Assembly (NCBI GenBank): GCA_022539475.1
Contig: VCMS01000321.1
Coordinates: forward strand, 32,570 to 96,569
DNA length: 64,000 bases
Reading direction: 5' to 3'
Origin: Gracilaria domingensis
Lineage: Eukaryota; Rhodophyta; Florideophyceae; Gracilariales; Gracilariaceae
In this document: positions 17,716 through 28,500 of the stretch, piece after piece
How positions within the stretch are numbered: the first letter of the stretch is position 1
Layout: the number at the start of each line of letters is the position of its first letter
The notes under the pieces: generated by a model
Seen by the model: only the letters and a program-made list of their open reading frames with translations
The model's database searches: none
What the model was told of the DNA's origin: nothing
Translations under genes and position numbers: made by a program

Positions 17716-18861
17716 TCAGCAGTAGCTGCCACAGGTTCTAAGTGATACTGCATCTTCCTCCATCGGTTGATGAAGGCATACAAGCTCGTCTTGACTTCCC
17801 GAGGCAAACCACATTCCCTTGACAATGAGTCTCGCTTTCTTCTTCTTTGCTTTGATGAAATTATTGTGTAAGACAACATAATCACCGCTGTCGCACATGC
17901 GTCGAAGCTGTTTTCTGGAGTACTGAAATACGTTCACGCCTGAATAAAGCTGGGCGCCAGATGGAAACTTTGAAGCGGGAAGGATACGAATGTCGGCACC
18001 CCGGCTCTGGCATCGATACGGAACTTCACCGAACGATTCTCCAATCTTGCTCCCTCCGAATTCAGGATCACAGAAGATCTTGTTAACGACGTCTTGGTCA
18101 TGATGGCCGATATGTATGTTCATCATGAGGGCTTGGAAAAGGGCTATCGTGCGGTCATTGGATCGCACCAAGTAGAAGCCGGAATTAAGAGTGCGGTAGT
18201 TGGCCTCTGGTTGGATGAGCACATCGGCATGGCGATAATACGGGTAGCGCGAAAGAACATGCTGTAGGTAGTGGGCAGGGTCGGAGCACCAAAAAATATC
18301 GGCGTCTGATAACAAGACGTCAAGTCCAGAAAGCAAGGCGGACAGCACAGCCTTGAGCTTGTTCTTGGTGATTTGGTTGAACGACCGCGGACCGCTGCGA
18401 CTGAACTGTCCCGGGCTAACCTCGTCGCCCATGTGGTTCGAAAGCAGGACCGACGACCAGCCCAGGCGGCGCGAAAGATTGTGCGTGCGCACGTCCAGCG
18501 AGTACACAACCGGCGCGTAGCTGAGGTTGAGCGTGTCGAGGTTGCACTTGAAGTTCTCCAGAAAGTCACGGTACATCCAGTTGGAGGTGGTCACGACCAC
18601 GAGCGACGTGGGCGCCAGCGTGGGGCGCGCCGTCCATCGCGGCGAGAGCAGCCGCGTGGCGAGCGCAGCGGTGAACGAGACAAGGACGAGCGGCCACGCG
18701 AGCGACGACGGCGCGCGGCGCGCGCGGCTCTTGCGCTTCGAGCGCGGTCGAGGCGTCATGTAGCAGCGGCGCGCACGCGAGCGCCGCCGCGCGCGCCGAG
18801 CGCCGAGCGCCGCGCGCGCAACGGCGCCATGCAGCGACACGGCGCGCGGCGCCGCCGGCAT
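17716..18861 (-). CDS. GT77-like glycosyltransferase, type II membrane protein
   Basis: 381 residues. A very basic Arg/Ala/Ser-rich N-terminus is followed by one membrane anchor (about residues 54-73, 'LAWPLVLVSFTAALATRLL') and a lumenal nucleotide-diphospho-sugar transferase domain (PF03407 type). Key marks are 'LVVVTTSNWMYRDFLENF', the DxD in 'DVLLSDADIFWCSDP', 'LNSGFYLVRS' and 'HHDQDVVNKIF'. Plant relatives (RRA, XEG113, RGXT) add arabinose or xylose to cell-wall glycoproteins and pectin in the Golgi. The donor and acceptor here are unknown. Two starts are possible, M1 (18861) or M35 (18759). The second would remove a GC-rich stretch that may be leader. The gene is divergent from Bub3. Confidence 0.78.
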   Translation of the reverse strand: MPAAPRAVSLHGAVARAALGARRARRRSRARRCYMTPRPRSKRKSRARRAPSSLAWPLVLVSFTAALATRLLSPRWTARPTLAPTSLVVVTTSNWMYRDFLENFKCNLDTLNLSYAPVVYSLDVRTHNLSRRLGWSSVLLSNHMGDEVSPGQFSRSGPRSFNQITKNKLKAVLSALLSGLDVLLSDADIFWCSDPAHYLQHVLSRYPYYRHADVLIQPEANYRTLNSGFYLVRSNDRTIALFQALMMNIHIGHHDQDVVNKIFCDPEFGGSKIGESFGEVPYRCQSRGADIRILPASKFPSGAQLYSGVNVFQYSRKQLRRMCDSGDYVVLHNNFIKAKKKKARLIVKGMWFASGSQDELVCLHQPMEEDAVSLRTCGSYC

Positions 18862-19461
18862 CCGCTGGCCGCCATCGGGCCGCGGCGGGCGCGCGGCGAA
18901 AAGAGCCGCCGGGCCGCGGGCAGCGGAACAGCGCGGGAGGAGCGACAGCGCGCGGCACGGTATAAATAGCGCGCGGCGCGGCTACCGGCGGCGGCCGCGG
19001 CTACCGGCGCCGCGCAGTGAGCAGCGACCGGTGACAACTCGTGACGACGCAGCGCGCGGTGCCAGCCGCGACCGGCGCGTGCATCTCGCGCGAGCGCGTC
19101 GTGCAGTTTGGCGGCGCGCCGCAAGTCGACAACAGCCCGTGCGTCGCGCCGATTCGCGGCCAAGTGCGCCGTCGCGTCCGTCGCCAGCCGTCGTGCCCAA
19201 CCACGACCGCCGCGCCTCATCTGCTTCACATACCGCCCGACGTGCGCGCCGTCTGCTTCTTCGCCGCCGCCACCCCGGCTCCCTTCAAGATATGCCACAC
19301 CGCGCCGCTTCGTCGCCCCCCTGCGCTGCCCGTGTCCGTTTCCCCGCGCTTTTCTCTTCGCCGCAGCTTCCCTTCCACGCCTCCCCATACCTTCGTTACA
19401 CCTCGTCCCCCGCCTTCTCCCTGCCCCCCAGCCCAGCCCGCCTCCCCCCCCGCTCACCTCC
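18862..19461. promoter_or_regulatory. GC-rich bidirectional promoter region (glycosyltransferase / BUB3)
   Basis: About 600 bp between two divergent genes, dominated by GCGC/CGCG words to about 19200 and then by C-runs. A 'tataaat' lies at 18961-18967 on the plus strand. Long ORFs cross it in several frames but encode only Arg/Ala/Pro/Ser-rich strings, as expected from composition. I infer a shared CpG-rich promoter. Confidence 0.45.
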
Positions 19462-20454
19462 ATGACGTCCAGCGCGTACGCCACCAACGTTCTGGATCCC
19501 GCCCCGCAGGATGCCATCTCGCGCGTCACCTTCGCCCCAAACTCGTCGCATATTCTCGTGTCCTCCTGGGCCGGCACCATAGCGCTCTACGAGTCCAACA
19601 GCGGCACCATGCGCACAGAGAGCAACCTTGGCTCTGTCGTGCTCGACTCCACCTGGGTAGGCGACGCCATGGTCACTGCTGGCGCGCTCGACGGCACCGT
19701 GTTGCTCGCCATCGTGCGCGAGACTGGCATGGACTGTCGAACGCTGGGTTTCCATTCGGCCGGCGTTCGCGCCGTCACCAGCATTCCCGAACACGGCATT
19801 ATCTCGTCGGGCGGCTGGGACTCACGTTTGTTGCTCTGGGATGCGCGCACCAATGAGCGTACTGCGTCCATTGATGCTGGCGGTAAGGTGTATGGTAGTG
19901 CGCGCTGCGGCCAGTACGGCATTGTATTCATCACCTCAAACCGCCAAGTACGTATCATTGACGTGCGCGACCACTCCCACTTCCTGTTTGACAACGTCCC
20001 CAACACCCTTTCGCATCAGCTCAGAGGCGTAAGCGCGTCTCTCGACGGCAAGCAGCTTGTTGTGGGCAGCACTGAGGGTCGTGTAGCCGTCGAGTATATT
20101 GATCAGCCTAACCGCTCATACTCGTTCAGGTGCCATCGAATGGAAGACGATGCTTACCCTGTCAATTGCATATCTCACAACAAAAAATATTCTTCGTTCA
20201 CCACGGGCGGCGCTGACGGGTATGTATGTTTCTGGGATGGCGATGCTAAGAAGCGCATCACACAGTTCTCAAAGTACCCCACCAGCGTCGCTTCCCTCGA
20301 CTTTGACTCGGATGCCAAGCGTATTGCTGTCGCCGTGTCGTATACTTTCGAACAGGGGGAGAAGGACCATCCTCCTGATGAGGTCATCATCAGAGCCGTC
20401 GGTGATTCCCATCTTGCTACCCGAGACACACCACTCAACGGCCAAGGGCATTGA
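19462..20454 (+). CDS. BUB3: Spindle checkpoint WD40 protein Bub3
   Basis: 330 residues from ATG 19462. The open frame continues upstream to 19108 but the extension is low-complexity and not Bub3-like. It is a WD40 propeller, and the C-terminal third is the signature of Bub3: 'DDAYPVNCISHN', 'TTGGADGYVCFWD', 'KKRITQFSKYPTSVASLDF' and 'HPPDEVIIRAV'. Bub3 carries Bub1 and BubR1/Mad3 to phosphorylated kinetochore KNL1 and belongs to the mitotic checkpoint complex. The close relative Rae1 is less likely because the 'YPTSVASL..F.........SY.FE' block and the acidic-Pro 'DHPPDE' follow Bub3. No intron. The 3' neighbour follows after 530 bp of spacer in which I see nothing. Confidence 0.9.
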   Translation: MTSSAYATNVLDPAPQDAISRVTFAPNSSHILVSSWAGTIALYESNSGTMRTESNLGSVVLDSTWVGDAMVTAGALDGTVLLAIVRETGMDCRTLGFHSAGVRAVTSIPEHGIISSGGWDSRLLLWDARTNERTASIDAGGKVYGSARCGQYGIVFITSNRQVRIIDVRDHSHFLFDNVPNTLSHQLRGVSASLDGKQLVVGSTEGRVAVEYIDQPNRSYSFRCHRMEDDAYPVNCISHNKKYSSFTTGGADGYVCFWDGDAKKRITQFSKYPTSVASLDFDSDAKRIAVAVSYTFEQGEKDHPPDEVIIRAVGDSHLATRDTPLNGQGH

Positions 20455-20984
20455 CTGATACCGAATGGCGCAAGTGATACTATTCTTGCAGAGCTACACT
20501 AACAGTCGTCAATCCAACCGCTTGCGAAATTAACCTACGAACATAAGAACTGGGCTCTCGCGTGAATCACGGCGCGCGTTATGACCGGCAGAACTCACGC
20601 CCATTCTTGAAGGTAGGCAGTCCGTGCCTGCTGAATTGAAGGCGACCGTTAGCTACTCACATCACCTTCGACTTATCTCGCATACTATGCGTGGATTGTG
20701 CGAATCCACAGAGCTTCAATAATGCCAATTACTTTCTTTAAGGAGTCAAACTACCGCCCGTTAAATTCGCTAAGAACCATCGTAACACGACCATAAATGC
20801 TTTCCACTCGTTCCCACTCAACTTCTTCTTTTATTGCTTTTCTGGATTGTTGCGTGGGGTGTCCTCCTCGGATCAGCTATCATGGAATGGAAAACCTGGA
20901 ACACCCTAAAGTTTCTTATATGGAAGGCACACGCGCCCTCCCTTGCAGATACTCGTTCGTTTTCATTTTCACTACTGAGACTCG

Positions 20985-22145
20985 ATGTATGCCGCAATGA
21001 GGAGACTTCTCTTGATTGCGACGTTCTTCTTAGCATTTTGCTCTTTTGCTGCTGCTGCTACCGAGACAATACATCCGTCGCTCAAGCTATTAATTGAAAA
21101 CTCAACCGCGGGGCCTACTGAATGTTATCTAGCAGCGGAGTCTTGTGAGTTATGTGAACGAGAGTGCAAGACAACGGGCGCTCGCCACTTTTTTACAAAC
21201 AACGAAGCCAAACGACACTATTCAGACTATGCCGCGAGTGTGGAAGAACTACATCGATGTACATTGTACACGAAGAAACTTCGCCGTGGGTTGCCAGAAT
21301 GGTGTGTTAATGACGGTACCCGTTACTTTGCCACCAGCGAGTTTAAACCCACGAAGCATACATGCACGCATGAACCGAGGGCTTGCGCTAAATGGATGGG
21401 GAAAGAAGCTGACAAGAATTTGCAAAACGGTATTTGGAATGCCCGGAACAACCTCTACCTTCTTGCTAAGAAGATGCAAGAACTTGCTGTAGCTCAGGAG
21501 GATTTGGCGATCGAAACTAGACGAAACAATCGGTCCAAAGAGGAAGCAAACGAAATAGTTAAAGCTTGGAAGGAGCGATGGTTAGATATGGCAAATTTGC
21601 ACCTTGACGACCCTGAGGAAAACACTACCAAGTTTGCAGACCCGGTTTTCGTGAACTATAGCTTTATGAAAGGTGAGGGGCAGAGAATCGAACAGGAGGT
21701 CTCGCAGAACAACTTGTACAACGCAAACAATAAAAACAAAGCCATCCGGAAGGAGACCATGGAGAAGATTCCTCTTTTTCTTGGTTCAATCACTCAACTC
21801 CAGAATCATATCAAGTCCAAGAAGAGGGAAACGGACAGGTACCTTCAGGAGATTAAAGAAATCGCAAACAGAACAATGCACCTACAACTGGAGGCCACAA
21901 ACATAATTTACGAAACCACTCACTCAAGTGATCTAGATGGCGAAATTGCTCTCCTTGACCAAGAACTATTGGATTTGTACGTAGAGCTTAAAAAAGAAAG
22001 AGCCATACTTCATGATGCCAACCTCAACTCCACGTTCTCGAAACTTCGTCTCGTTGGGATGATGCGTAGATTGGTCAGGGAGATTTCGATTGGGCAATCC
22101 GAATGTCCGCCCTCTGAGCAGTTCGGCGTTCCTGCCTCCAATTAG
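20985..22145 (+). CDS. Secreted or lumenal coiled-coil protein of unknown function
   Basis: 386 residues. The better start may be M5 (20997), giving a classic signal peptide 'MRRLLLIATFFLAFCSFAAA'. The N-terminal third has a Cys-rich segment ('TECYLAAESCELCERECKTTG', then single Cys at 'HRCTLY', 'PEWCVND', 'HTCTHEPRACAKW'), suggesting disulphides. The rest is helical with predicted coiled coils ('KNLYLLAKKMQELA', 'LLDQELLDLYVELKKE'). Four or more N-x-S/T sites fit an ER or extracellular protein. I recognise no family. The stop TAG (22143-22145) overlaps the stop of the convergent Mak21 gene by two bases. Confidence 0.72.
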   Translation: MYAAMRRLLLIATFFLAFCSFAAAATETIHPSLKLLIENSTAGPTECYLAAESCELCERECKTTGARHFFTNNEAKRHYSDYAASVEELHRCTLYTKKLRRGLPEWCVNDGTRYFATSEFKPTKHTCTHEPRACAKWMGKEADKNLQNGIWNARNNLYLLAKKMQELAVAQEDLAIETRRNNRSKEEANEIVKAWKERWLDMANLHLDDPEENTTKFADPVFVNYSFMKGEGQRIEQEVSQNNLYNANNKNKAIRKETMEKIPLFLGSITQLQNHIKSKKRETDRYLQEIKEIANRTMHLQLEATNIIYETTHSSDLDGEIALLDQELLDLYVELKKERAILHDANLNSTFSKLRLVGMMRRLVREISIGQSECPPSEQFGVPASN

Positions 22146-24913
22146 CGTGGCTTTCTTTTCTTCCGCCGTTTCCGCTTCGCGTTTGTTTCTTCCGTTGAAG
22201 AATCTGGCTTTCTTTTCAACGACACTTTCGGGGCTTCTGCAGAATTCTTCTTAGAATCCTGTTTCCTTTTCGTAAATGAATCGCTTGGGAAGAGCTCTTC
22301 CTCAGTGACTATTTGGTCTTCATTAGAATCCAGACCTCGAGCATTTTCTTGCTCTTTTCGACGGCGGCGTCTCTTACGCTGGGGAAGGGATACCTTCTCA
22401 TCGGTTAGGTCACCTCTTTCATCCTCTTCTGCATTGATTGCTTCCTGAAAGTCTTCCATGGGTGCAAACACGTTTGAGAATCCAGTTCGGTCCTCATTCT
22501 GTTTCGCTGAAATGTCATCAATCCCTCTTTCACTATCCTGATTCTCATGCACTTCCCTTGGGACGTCATTATCTTCATCCTTTCCAAAAGCTTGCTCGAA
22601 TGCCATCAACTCATCTTCATTTTCATCATCCTCGTCGACAATCTCATTTTGCATACCATCACTGAAAAGCACCTTGTCACCCCCAAGGCGTCGCATTTCA
22701 GCATGTAGAGCCTTCTCAAATTCTTCCTCCTCGGAATCTATATCTGAGTCATGGACATCTTCCGGGATTCCAGCTCTCTCTGTAGAACGCCCTTCCCCAT
22801 CCTCTTCAGTCATAGACACTACACGGTCAGGGTTGGTTTGGAAAAATCTGGCAAAGAACTTGTTATCCTCCAACACCTTCCCGGACTGGATGAAGTTCTG
22901 AAACTGCTGCGAGTTGGGTATGGGGTCATCTCGGTATCGCGAAGATCTCTTTCCGTGTAAGGATTTCGCAACACGATTCTTAGCTTTCTTGTAGCTGAAC
23001 TTGTCGAGAAAAGCTATTTCTGCAAAGTCCTTCAGGGGATCTCCAGCATACTGAACTGCTTCAAGCTTTTCACACATGGACGACGCAAACATGGATACAC
23101 TGGGATGAAAGTGGGCTGACAATCCAAGCATTTCCCAAAGGCAACTTTTCTCTGCACCTGCGAATTGAGGGTCGCGCTTTAACGGATTGTATGTCGACAT
23201 CTCCTTGTTTCTAATGGCCCCGTTAGGCATCTTTGGCTGTTCATCCCCTTCGTGTTCATCCAAACCATAAGAGTAATGAACCTCGTTCTTCTTAGCTGTA
23301 CCGCTTGATTCCAATTTCTTGCCTCCTTTATGGGATGTTTTGTGTTCAACATCCTCAAATACTTCGATTTCATCATCATTCTCACTCAATGACAAAAAAG
23401 AGCGGACAAGTCCTTTATGTCTGTGGGAAACAGACTCTGATATGACCATGATGCAAGCACCAGCAAATCCCGAAGAGCCATAAAAACTGGCTTGAAGGAG
23501 CCTTTTCATAAATGCTTTTATCCGCTTCGCGCTTGTATCAGATTTCATAGCTCTGTACAAAAGATTCAGGAAAGACGCTTGTTTCTCTTCACCTGACAAG
23601 GCCACATCATAGATACGAGAGTATAAGGCTCGGTAAAATCTATCATTCTCTGTGGAATTGGCATGCGAGATTTGAAGTAAGAATGCCAGCGCTTGTGTCG
23701 CTGATGCAATAGATTTCCCATGTGATACTCGAAACAGTGTGTCGTAATACGCGTTGTACGACGTCGGGTCCTCTTCCGGTCGAGTGTACGGGAATGCTCG
23801 ATTCACCCCGACCAGAAGAGCACCGAGTAAGCGCGTACCGCCCGTGTCTTGAACTTTCTCCTTTGCCTTCACTTCCTTCTTAACAATGACACCCTTTCTC
23901 CGAACGCGTTTGATCTTTGTCTTCTCTCGTTTCTGAGTCCCAGAGGTCTCGTGACCTTCATTTTCAGAAACGATCCTGGTAAAGAGATCCATGTACAGAC
24001 GTACAAACCTCCGAGACAGTTCCACATCATTGGTGGAGAATCGAATCTGATTGAGAAAGTTAACAGCATAGTATTGTGCCTTTCTGGAAACATTCTGTCG
24101 CAAGACAAGTCGTTCTACTTCTTTGATCACGACGATCTGCATCTGAGGGTGATGTTCGTAGATGAGCTTTAGGAGCTGTTGAGAAGCAAGAGAAGAAACT
24201 TTGCGCTCTGGATCCCCTAGCTTGTTGACGAGGATAGCCAGCAACAGGTTCTCATTTTCAGGTTTCTCTATGAGAAGTTCGGCCATATACTTGAGCGCCG
24301 TTTCTCTCATAAAAGTGAGCGGATCTCTCCCACATTCCTCGAGGACGTCGACAAACTGAGAGTATATAGCTTTTAGTTCGCTCTCGAAAAGAGCATAAAT
24401 CAAATGCCGTTTGGTGAGGGCATTCTTCCCACAAGAGAAAGTCCGATTCTCGAAGGAAATCAACCGACGATTACCGGGAAGGAGATTATGAATAAACAAA
24501 TCCTTAAGTGCTTCAAGCGCTATCTTTCGTTCTCTTCTGTTCTTCTTCTTGGCGAATTCCAACATGTTCCCTAGCTCATCAAGGCGATGGAGAGGGCTTT
24601 CTTGAACAACGAGTGTTTCGGCTGCAATTTTATCGCTTATCGTTTTCTCCTTGTTCAATGCGCTCTTAATCGCACCTGCAGACGAGTGGTTGACCTTTCT
24701 TTCATACACCTGACTCGCAGATGAAAGGGCTTTCGTGGCCACTTCCTTCCATAATGATATTTCCGCTCGCGGTCCCCCGTGCCCCTCCTTTGGCCACTCT
24801 GGCTCACAGTCGTACCAGTGCTCACCCTCTAAGTCTTCATTATCCAAAAGCTGTCCAGGTAAATGATGCAAAGCCAAAACTCGATCAGCCGGATCCAAGG
24901 CTGTTCTGCCCAT
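22142..24913 (-). CDS. MAK21: Mak21/NOC1/CEBPZ-family ribosome biogenesis protein
   Basis: 923 residues, no intron. The N-terminal half is made of HEAT-like helices ('LDELGNMLEFAKKKNRRERKIALEALKDLF', 'NENLLLAILVNKLGDP'). The CBF/Mak21 domain follows at about residues 390-560 ('SATQALAFLLQI', 'NDRFYRALYSRIYD', 'SAKRIKAFMKRLLQ'), then the typical 'YNPLKRDPQFAGAEKSCLWE' and 'FLDKFSYKKAK' blocks, and an acidic then Lys/Arg-rich tail (nuclear/nucleolar). Mak21/Noc1 works with Noc2 in early nucleolar 60S pre-ribosome assembly. The tail is the part most open to doubt but stays in frame. The gene is divergent from RPA2 with about 620 bp between start codons. Confidence 0.92.
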   Translation of the reverse strand: MGRTALDPADRVLALHHLPGQLLDNEDLEGEHWYDCEPEWPKEGHGGPRAEISLWKEVATKALSSASQVYERKVNHSSAGAIKSALNKEKTISDKIAAETLVVQESPLHRLDELGNMLEFAKKKNRRERKIALEALKDLFIHNLLPGNRRLISFENRTFSCGKNALTKRHLIYALFESELKAIYSQFVDVLEECGRDPLTFMRETALKYMAELLIEKPENENLLLAILVNKLGDPERKVSSLASQQLLKLIYEHHPQMQIVVIKEVERLVLRQNVSRKAQYYAVNFLNQIRFSTNDVELSRRFVRLYMDLFTRIVSENEGHETSGTQKREKTKIKRVRRKGVIVKKEVKAKEKVQDTGGTRLLGALLVGVNRAFPYTRPEEDPTSYNAYYDTLFRVSHGKSIASATQALAFLLQISHANSTENDRFYRALYSRIYDVALSGEEKQASFLNLLYRAMKSDTSAKRIKAFMKRLLQASFYGSSGFAGACIMVISESVSHRHKGLVRSFLSLSENDDEIEVFEDVEHKTSHKGGKKLESSGTAKKNEVHYSYGLDEHEGDEQPKMPNGAIRNKEMSTYNPLKRDPQFAGAEKSCLWEMLGLSAHFHPSVSMFASSMCEKLEAVQYAGDPLKDFAEIAFLDKFSYKKAKNRVAKSLHGKRSSRYRDDPIPNSQQFQNFIQSGKVLEDNKFFARFFQTNPDRVVSMTEEDGEGRSTERAGIPEDVHDSDIDSEEEEFEKALHAEMRRLGGDKVLFSDGMQNEIVDEDDENEDELMAFEQAFGKDEDNDVPREVHENQDSERGIDDISAKQNEDRTGFSNVFAPMEDFQEAINAEEDERGDLTDEKVSLPQRKRRRRRKEQENARGLDSNEDQIVTEEELFPSDSFTKRKQDSKKNSAEAPKVSLKRKPDSSTEETNAKRKRRKKRKPR

Positions 24914-25536
24914 GGTAAGTTGTTCAGGAACACACGCGTTCTTCTTACTTCTTTGGAAAATTCATGTAGTTGCTTTGAAGAGAATCTTCTGGCTAGCTTA
25001 CGAAGATATCCAGTCGTGCGGGCACTTAGGACGTATGCCCAGCCACGATATGCTCACAGAATCAAATAGAATGGTCACCGTTATCTGTTACGTGATGGTG
25101 CAGCAGACGCCGCCGCGCATTGAAGGTGCGAACGAGTCACGTGATGCGCTTTAAAATTATTTAAAAAAGGACATGCACGGCGGCCTACTGTGGGATCAAA
25201 CTTCGATCATCAAAGCTTAAACTTCGACTTGATCGCAACGATGTGCTGGGAAATACATTTCTTTGTCTAGTAGGTACGGCTAGCTCTCTCTATCTTCAAA
25301 CCGCTCCTCTCCGTTAAGAAGACGACCGATTCATTTTCATGTACAAGGATATCTGTACACGCTGAGGAAGCGTTCTGGTCGTTATTCATCAAGACTTCCT
25401 GCGGAGTATTAACTCCTCAGCATAACAGGAACCCGAACTCTCTTTTGGAGCTCATGTTCTGTAAACCATTAACATCTGAAGTTCGCACTTTGTCGAAAAC
25501 TCTTGTTCGACAAATTTTCAGCTCCTCCTAACTACC
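24914..25536. promoter_or_regulatory. Shared upstream region of MAK21 and RPA2
   Basis: 623 bp between two divergent ribosome-production genes. It contains two AT-rich words ('ttaaaattatttaaaaaagg' near 25150) and no credible ORF. Shared control of two nucleolar genes is an inference from the arrangement only. Confidence 0.35.
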
Positions 25537-28500
25537 ATGAAATCGATGGATCCAAGGGAGAATCCGAAGAGGAGTCCAACGAAGACTGCAAAATCGAAGG
25601 AAGCAGCACCGAAGCCTCCCCCGAAACCTAAGTACCCCCCTCGCAACGACATTCAACCTTCAACATTGCCTGGAGGGACCGAGGATGAGCGCCATAAATT
25701 TCTCAAACAATGTGTTGCTGCTCATTTACAATCTTTTGACTTTGCAATTGAGGAAGGACTTCATCTTATAACTGAGGAACTTGACCCTGTTGTATTTCGG
25801 GGTCCAAGCGACAGAAATGGAAAGTCTCAACGCGTTTCAATAAGGTTGCATGGCCTTACCATACAAAAACCACGTGTGAATTTGGAGGGTTCTGGTAAGA
25901 GTTCTAGTAGGCGTCATATACTTCCATCTGAATGTAGAAGAACAGGTGCAACATATCAAGGAGATTTATTTGCATGCTTTTCAATATCCTACGGAAAATA
26001 TGACAAAGTGCAAATAGCTTCACAAAGAATTGCTCGCATTCCGATAATGGTAAGCTCTGTAGCATGTCATTTGCGAGGCAAATCACGGAAACAACTTATA
26101 GAACTGGGAGAAGAAGAATACGAAGCTGGGGGGTCCTTCATTGTGAATGGTGCGGAGAAGGTTATTCGCCTCGTTGTCGTGCCACGGTCAAACCATCCCA
26201 TTTCTGCTGTCAGGGAGGCGAATGAGCGTCGTGGCGCAATGTTTACAAATCTATCATTAAGTTTCAGATCTATGCGAAGAGATTTAACAACATTCACTGT
26301 ACATGCACATCTATTTCGAAGTGGTGCTGTTCGAATTCGGATCACGATTAGCAAGAATGAATACTTCATTCCTGCAGGTATTCTTCTAAGAGCTTTTCTA
26401 CCATCAGAGACGACTGATAAGGAAATTTATGAACTCATCGTGGGCGGTGATGTAAAGAACACCGCCCTTTGCCATGCAGCAATTGCAACAATTAAGGAAC
26501 TGAGCGAAAGAAGCGTGCATTTCCGAAAGAAAGAAGCGGAGCCCTGGTTAAGCCCTTCTGTTTCAAGGAATGCTGCCATTGCATATCTAGGGAAAAGCTT
26601 TAGAACCGTCATTGGCTATGATGATGAGGACACATCAAACTTTGAAGCAGGCGTTGCGCTTTTGCGCAAGTACATCTTTGTTCATCTTAGCGTTGGCCCT
26701 TATGAACCACCAAACGAATCTTTTGATAGGTCAAAAGCAGACCTTTTGGTGCTCCTAATCGGTAAGCTAGTAGGTACCGCGACTGGAGATATCGAGGCAG
26801 ACAATCAAGACGCCCCTTCCCATCAGTCTGTAATGACACCAGGGCAATTATATCTAAGTCTTCTCAAAGAGAAATTGGAAGGGCTTCTGCGCAGAACGGC
26901 TGCCATTGTTCGTCGCGAGAGTGAGAGAAGGGAAGAGAAAAGTAAGGATAGTCCTGTAAGTGGGGAAGATCTCCATTCTCTTGTGAAGGAAAGTTTAAAA
27001 AAGGCAATTCATTCCGATATGGTCACGAAACATATGTTGTATCTCTTGTCCACTGGGACGCTTTTGCAAACAAGTGGACTCGATATGCCTCAAGTTCTCG
27101 GATATTCTGTGATTGCTGAGCGAATCAACTATTTGAGATTCATTGCACAGTTTCGAGCGCTTCACAGAGGTACTTTTTACGCCGAAATGCGTTCTGTATC
27201 GGTTCGCAAGCTTCTTCCAGAAGCTTGGGGGTTCATCTGTCCGGTCCATACGCCTGATGGTGCTCCTTGCGGTATACTCAATCATCTTAGCTCTACTGCA
27301 ATTGTCACACATGGCCATACAGCGAGAAGAGAAGAAATACAGGATCTGTTCTCCGATTTTAATATCACTCCAGCTCCAGCATTATCTGCCGCGCATATGA
27401 TTCCCCCGAAAGGCACTATTCCAGTTCTGGTTGACGGGCGTGTTCTTGGGTTTGTCGAGGAATTTAGTGCCCAAGAACTTACGCAGCAACTGCGCTATTC
27501 CAAGATCAGAACGGCAGTGTCAGTGCTTCCTGACAGAGCTGAAATCATCTGCGTGCCTCCAGGTGATGTCAAGACATTTCAACCTGGAGTCTATATCCAC
27601 ACTTGCCCAGGTCGCCTTATGCGACCCGTGAAGTGGCTTACGAAGTCTGCTCGGAAGAACACCGACGTGCCGGATGACATACTTGGGTTGGACGAATGGA
27701 TTGGAACAATGGAACAAGTTTTCCTCAGAATACGTCCCTCTGTAGATAATCAGGCTAATTCTGTCAATCCGATTACCATGAAGGGTGCTACCCATGCAGA
27801 AATGTCTCCATCCTCATTCCTATCCGTGCTAGCGTCGTTGTCACCGTTTCCTGAAATGAATCAGGGTCCAAGGAACATGTTTCAATGTCAGATGGCGAAG
27901 CAGAGCATGGGAACACCGTGTCATGCGATCTGGAATAGAATGGATGCCAAGGTCTATAGGCTTACTTACCCACAGGTTCCAATTACAAGAACGAAGTGCA
28001 TGCAAGATCCAATGGGAGCTGATTTGCATCCAAATGGCATAAATGCTGTGATTGCCGTCATAAGCTACACTGGAAATGATATGGAGGACGCTTTGGTGAT
28101 AAACAAAGCAAGTCTTGAACGCGGTTTTGCCCATGGAACTGTGTACGTCAACAACCGCATCAATCTTGACGAAAAAGGTGGAGGAAAGGATTCTATATTT
28201 GTTCGTCTTTCTGAGGAAGAAACTGAAACGTTAAAGACCATAGATCAAGACGGGCTGCCGGTAGTTGGCGCTCGAGTCAGTCAGGGAAGTCTGCTGTACG
28301 GCGTTGGTGATGTTCATGGGTCGGCAAACTCTTCAGAAACAAAATGGACGAAGTACAAATCAGTGGAAGAAGGAGTTGTGGACGAAGTTATCGTTTACGA
28401 TTCAGACATGTATCGATACACTAGGGGTGCTCGTGGTCCCGGTATTCGGGAAGCAAATATTAGAACGCGAACCTCTCGGCGCCCTTGTGTAGGCGACAAG

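Noticed and set aside
19108-19461. Upstream extension of the Bub3 frame
   Set aside because: It is Arg/Pro/Ser-rich low complexity. Bub3 normally starts near the chosen Met.
18373-19580. Several long ORFs opposite the glycosyltransferase and Bub3 starts
   Set aside because: They are open only because of very high GC. They contain Arg/Ala/Gly strings with no domains.
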